In this document: piece by piece, positions 34,740 to 35,860 of the stretch
How the letters are laid out: each line of letters opens with the position of its first letter
Position numbering within the stretch: position 1 is the stretch's first letter
Assembly: GCA_021785155.1 (NCBI GenBank)
Contig: JAJYGE010000153.1
Span: 1 to 35,860 of the forward strand
DNA: 35,860 bases
Origin: Planctomycetota bacterium
GTDB taxonomy: Bacteria; Planctomycetota; Phycisphaerae; WQYP01
Reading direction: 5' to 3'
Program-made: the position numbers and the translations under genes
The notes under the pieces: generated by a model
Databases searched by the model: none
The model's input: the letters and a program-made list of their open reading frames with translations, nothing else
Told to the model about the DNA's origin: nothing

Positions 34740-35860
34740 ATGACTCCACTGCCACCAAGTGAACGTACCGTCGGCAACAGCGCACCGTCAATACGCAATT
34801 GGGCCCAACGCCATTGCACGTTCCTGGCGCTGGTACTGTATCTGCTGTGCGCCTCGCTGCTGCTGATTCCGATTCATTTCGAGATCGCAACGCGGCTGAT
34901 CGCCACAAAAAAGCCCCCGGATGCGATTATCGAGATCTGGTTTTTTCGCTGGTGGCCTTATGCCATAACGCACCAGATAAATCCGTTTATTTGCCATATA
35001 CTCTGGTGGCCTTATGCGAAGAATCTGACTTGGGCCAACGGCGAACCGCTGATGGGGATCGCATTTTGGCCGATTACCGCGGCATTTGGTCCGTTGGTTA
35101 CGTACAATGTGCTGGCCATTCTGACTCCGGCGCTCAACGCGTTCTTCGCCTACCTTTTATGTCGTGAACTGAAGGCTGATTTTTTCGGTGCCTTGATAGG
35201 TGGATTTATCTTCGGATTTTCATCCTATGCCATGGCGCAGCTCCTGGCGCACCTGTTCCTGGCAGCGACGTGGGCTTTACCATTTTTGGTCTGGATAGGC
35301 TTGCGATTTTTTAAGCAGCGGATGAGTTCCCGGCAATTTCTGATGGGAGCCGCGGCGGCGTTTATTGTTCAGTTCGGCATCAGCCTTGAGATCCTGGCGA
35401 CAACGATTTTGTTTGGCGGTAGCGCACTTTTGTTGGCGTGGACTCTGGCGGGTCCGGGTGAAAGCCGCACCAAACTTACCAAATTGATAAAGCTTACAGC
35501 ATTGGCCCTTATGGTCTGTGCGGCGGTGGTCAGCCCGTGGCTCTGGGTGATGCTCCATGCTTCTTCACATATCGAACATTCCATATTCAAGCCTGGAGAA
35601 TTCTCCGCCGATCTGGCCAATTTTGTTATTCCCACCAAACTCACCGCCCTGTTGGGCGCTTATTTCTCCCCTTATTCCGCCAACTTTAACGGTAATATTA
35701 CCGAGCAGGGCAGCTATCTGGGCCTTCCACTGATTATTATCTCCGGGCTGTTTGCATGGGAGTTTCGGAAAACACGAACCGCCAAACTTCTTGTGGCCAC
35801 CGCTCTGCTGACTTTCATTATGAGTCTGGGGCCGGACCTGCTGTGGCACCGGCACGTCCT
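34740..35860 (+). CDS. GT-C-like polytopic membrane glycosyltransferase, C-terminus cut by window edge
   Basis: At least 373 aa; the frame is open from the ATG at 34740 to the window end, with an in-frame TGA four codons upstream of the ATG. The ribosome site is weak. About eight to nine membrane helices are visible (FLALVLYLLCASLLLIPI; YNVLAILTPALNAFFAYLLC; FFGALIGGFIFGFSSYAMAQ; AATWALPFLVWIGL and others). Before helix 2 there is DAIIEIWFFRWWPYAI...NPFICHILWWPY, then GEPLMGIAFWPITAAFGPLVTYN: the acidic loop, the W-P motifs and the GFS-Y block resemble the large uncharacterised GT-C superfamily proteins that use lipid-linked sugars. A role in cell-surface glycan or protein glycosylation is inferred. 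The catalytic residue cannot be confirmed from the part seen. Confidence 0.75.
   Translation, partial: MTPLPPSERTVGNSAPSIRNWAQRHCTFLALVLYLLCASLLLIPIHFEIATRLIATKKPPDAIIEIWFFRWWPYAITHQINPFICHILWWPYAKNLTWANGEPLMGIAFWPITAAFGPLVTYNVLAILTPALNAFFAYLLCRELKADFFGALIGGFIFGFSSYAMAQLLAHLFLAATWALPFLVWIGLRFFKQRMSSRQFLMGAAAAFIVQFGISLEILATTILFGGSALLLAWTLAGPGESRTKLTKLIKLTALALMVCAAVVSPWLWVMLHASSHIEHSIFKPGEFSADLANFVIPTKLTALLGAYFSPYSANFNGNITEQGSYLGLPLIIISGLFAWEFRKTRTAKLLVATALLTFIMSLGPDLLWHRHV

Overview
The window most likely comes from a Planctomycetota chromosome, probably Phycisphaerae-like, although a related PVC lineage is possible. The basis is the combination of H-x-DG-type pseudopilins with a [24 protein letters not shown] N-terminus, a PEP-CTERM surface protein, Tat-exported glycoside hydrolases, a XylR-type regulator (LacI-like sensor plus AraC helix-turn-helix) and intergenic regions full of short degenerate low-complexity repeats. 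No rRNA or marker gene fixes the taxon, so this is an inference. There are no phage genes, transposases or CRISPR arrays.

Region 1 (1-7356, minus strand) is a polysaccharide gene cluster read leftwards: a pseudopilin, a Tat-exported GH2 beta-mannosidase-like enzyme, two paralogous GH5 lipoproteins and an SGNH esterase cut by the window edge. The set of activities fits acetylated mannan or glucomannan breakdown. Region 2 (7357-13230) holds a PEP-CTERM protein with a good promoter and helically phased direct repeats, then a divergent GH116 enzyme with a glutamine-amidotransferase-like domain inserted into it, then a XylR-type regulator. Region 3 (13313-19328) has an exported HEAT-repeat protein, a DinG/XPD-type helicase carrying a repeat-derived insertion, tRNA-Arg(ACG) and a beta-carbonic anhydrase.

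Region 4 (19718-22594) is a GH78 alpha-L-rhamnosidase lipoprotein. Region 5 (22598-28712, minus strand) is housekeeping: the three-subunit proton-translocating transhydrogenase pntAA-pntAB-pntB, a DUF4149-like membrane protein with endonuclease III and a metallophosphoesterase, and rpsD with a clear promoter, leader hairpin and terminator. Region 6 (28713-35860) has an unknown membrane protein, a small ORF, a pseudopilin with a beta-solenoid nested inside it, leuC, a 1.1 kb repeat-rich intergenic region and the start of a GT-C-like membrane protein.

The most unusual items are: the pseudopilin with an embedded polymer-forming-like beta-solenoid; the domain-in-domain GH116; a 42-bp palindromic insertion whose empty site is also present in the window, in a second copy of the host repeat; and low-complexity repeat sequence that appears between genes and also inside the DinG reading frame and a pseudopilin leader. 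All assignments come from reading motifs by eye; no database search was run.
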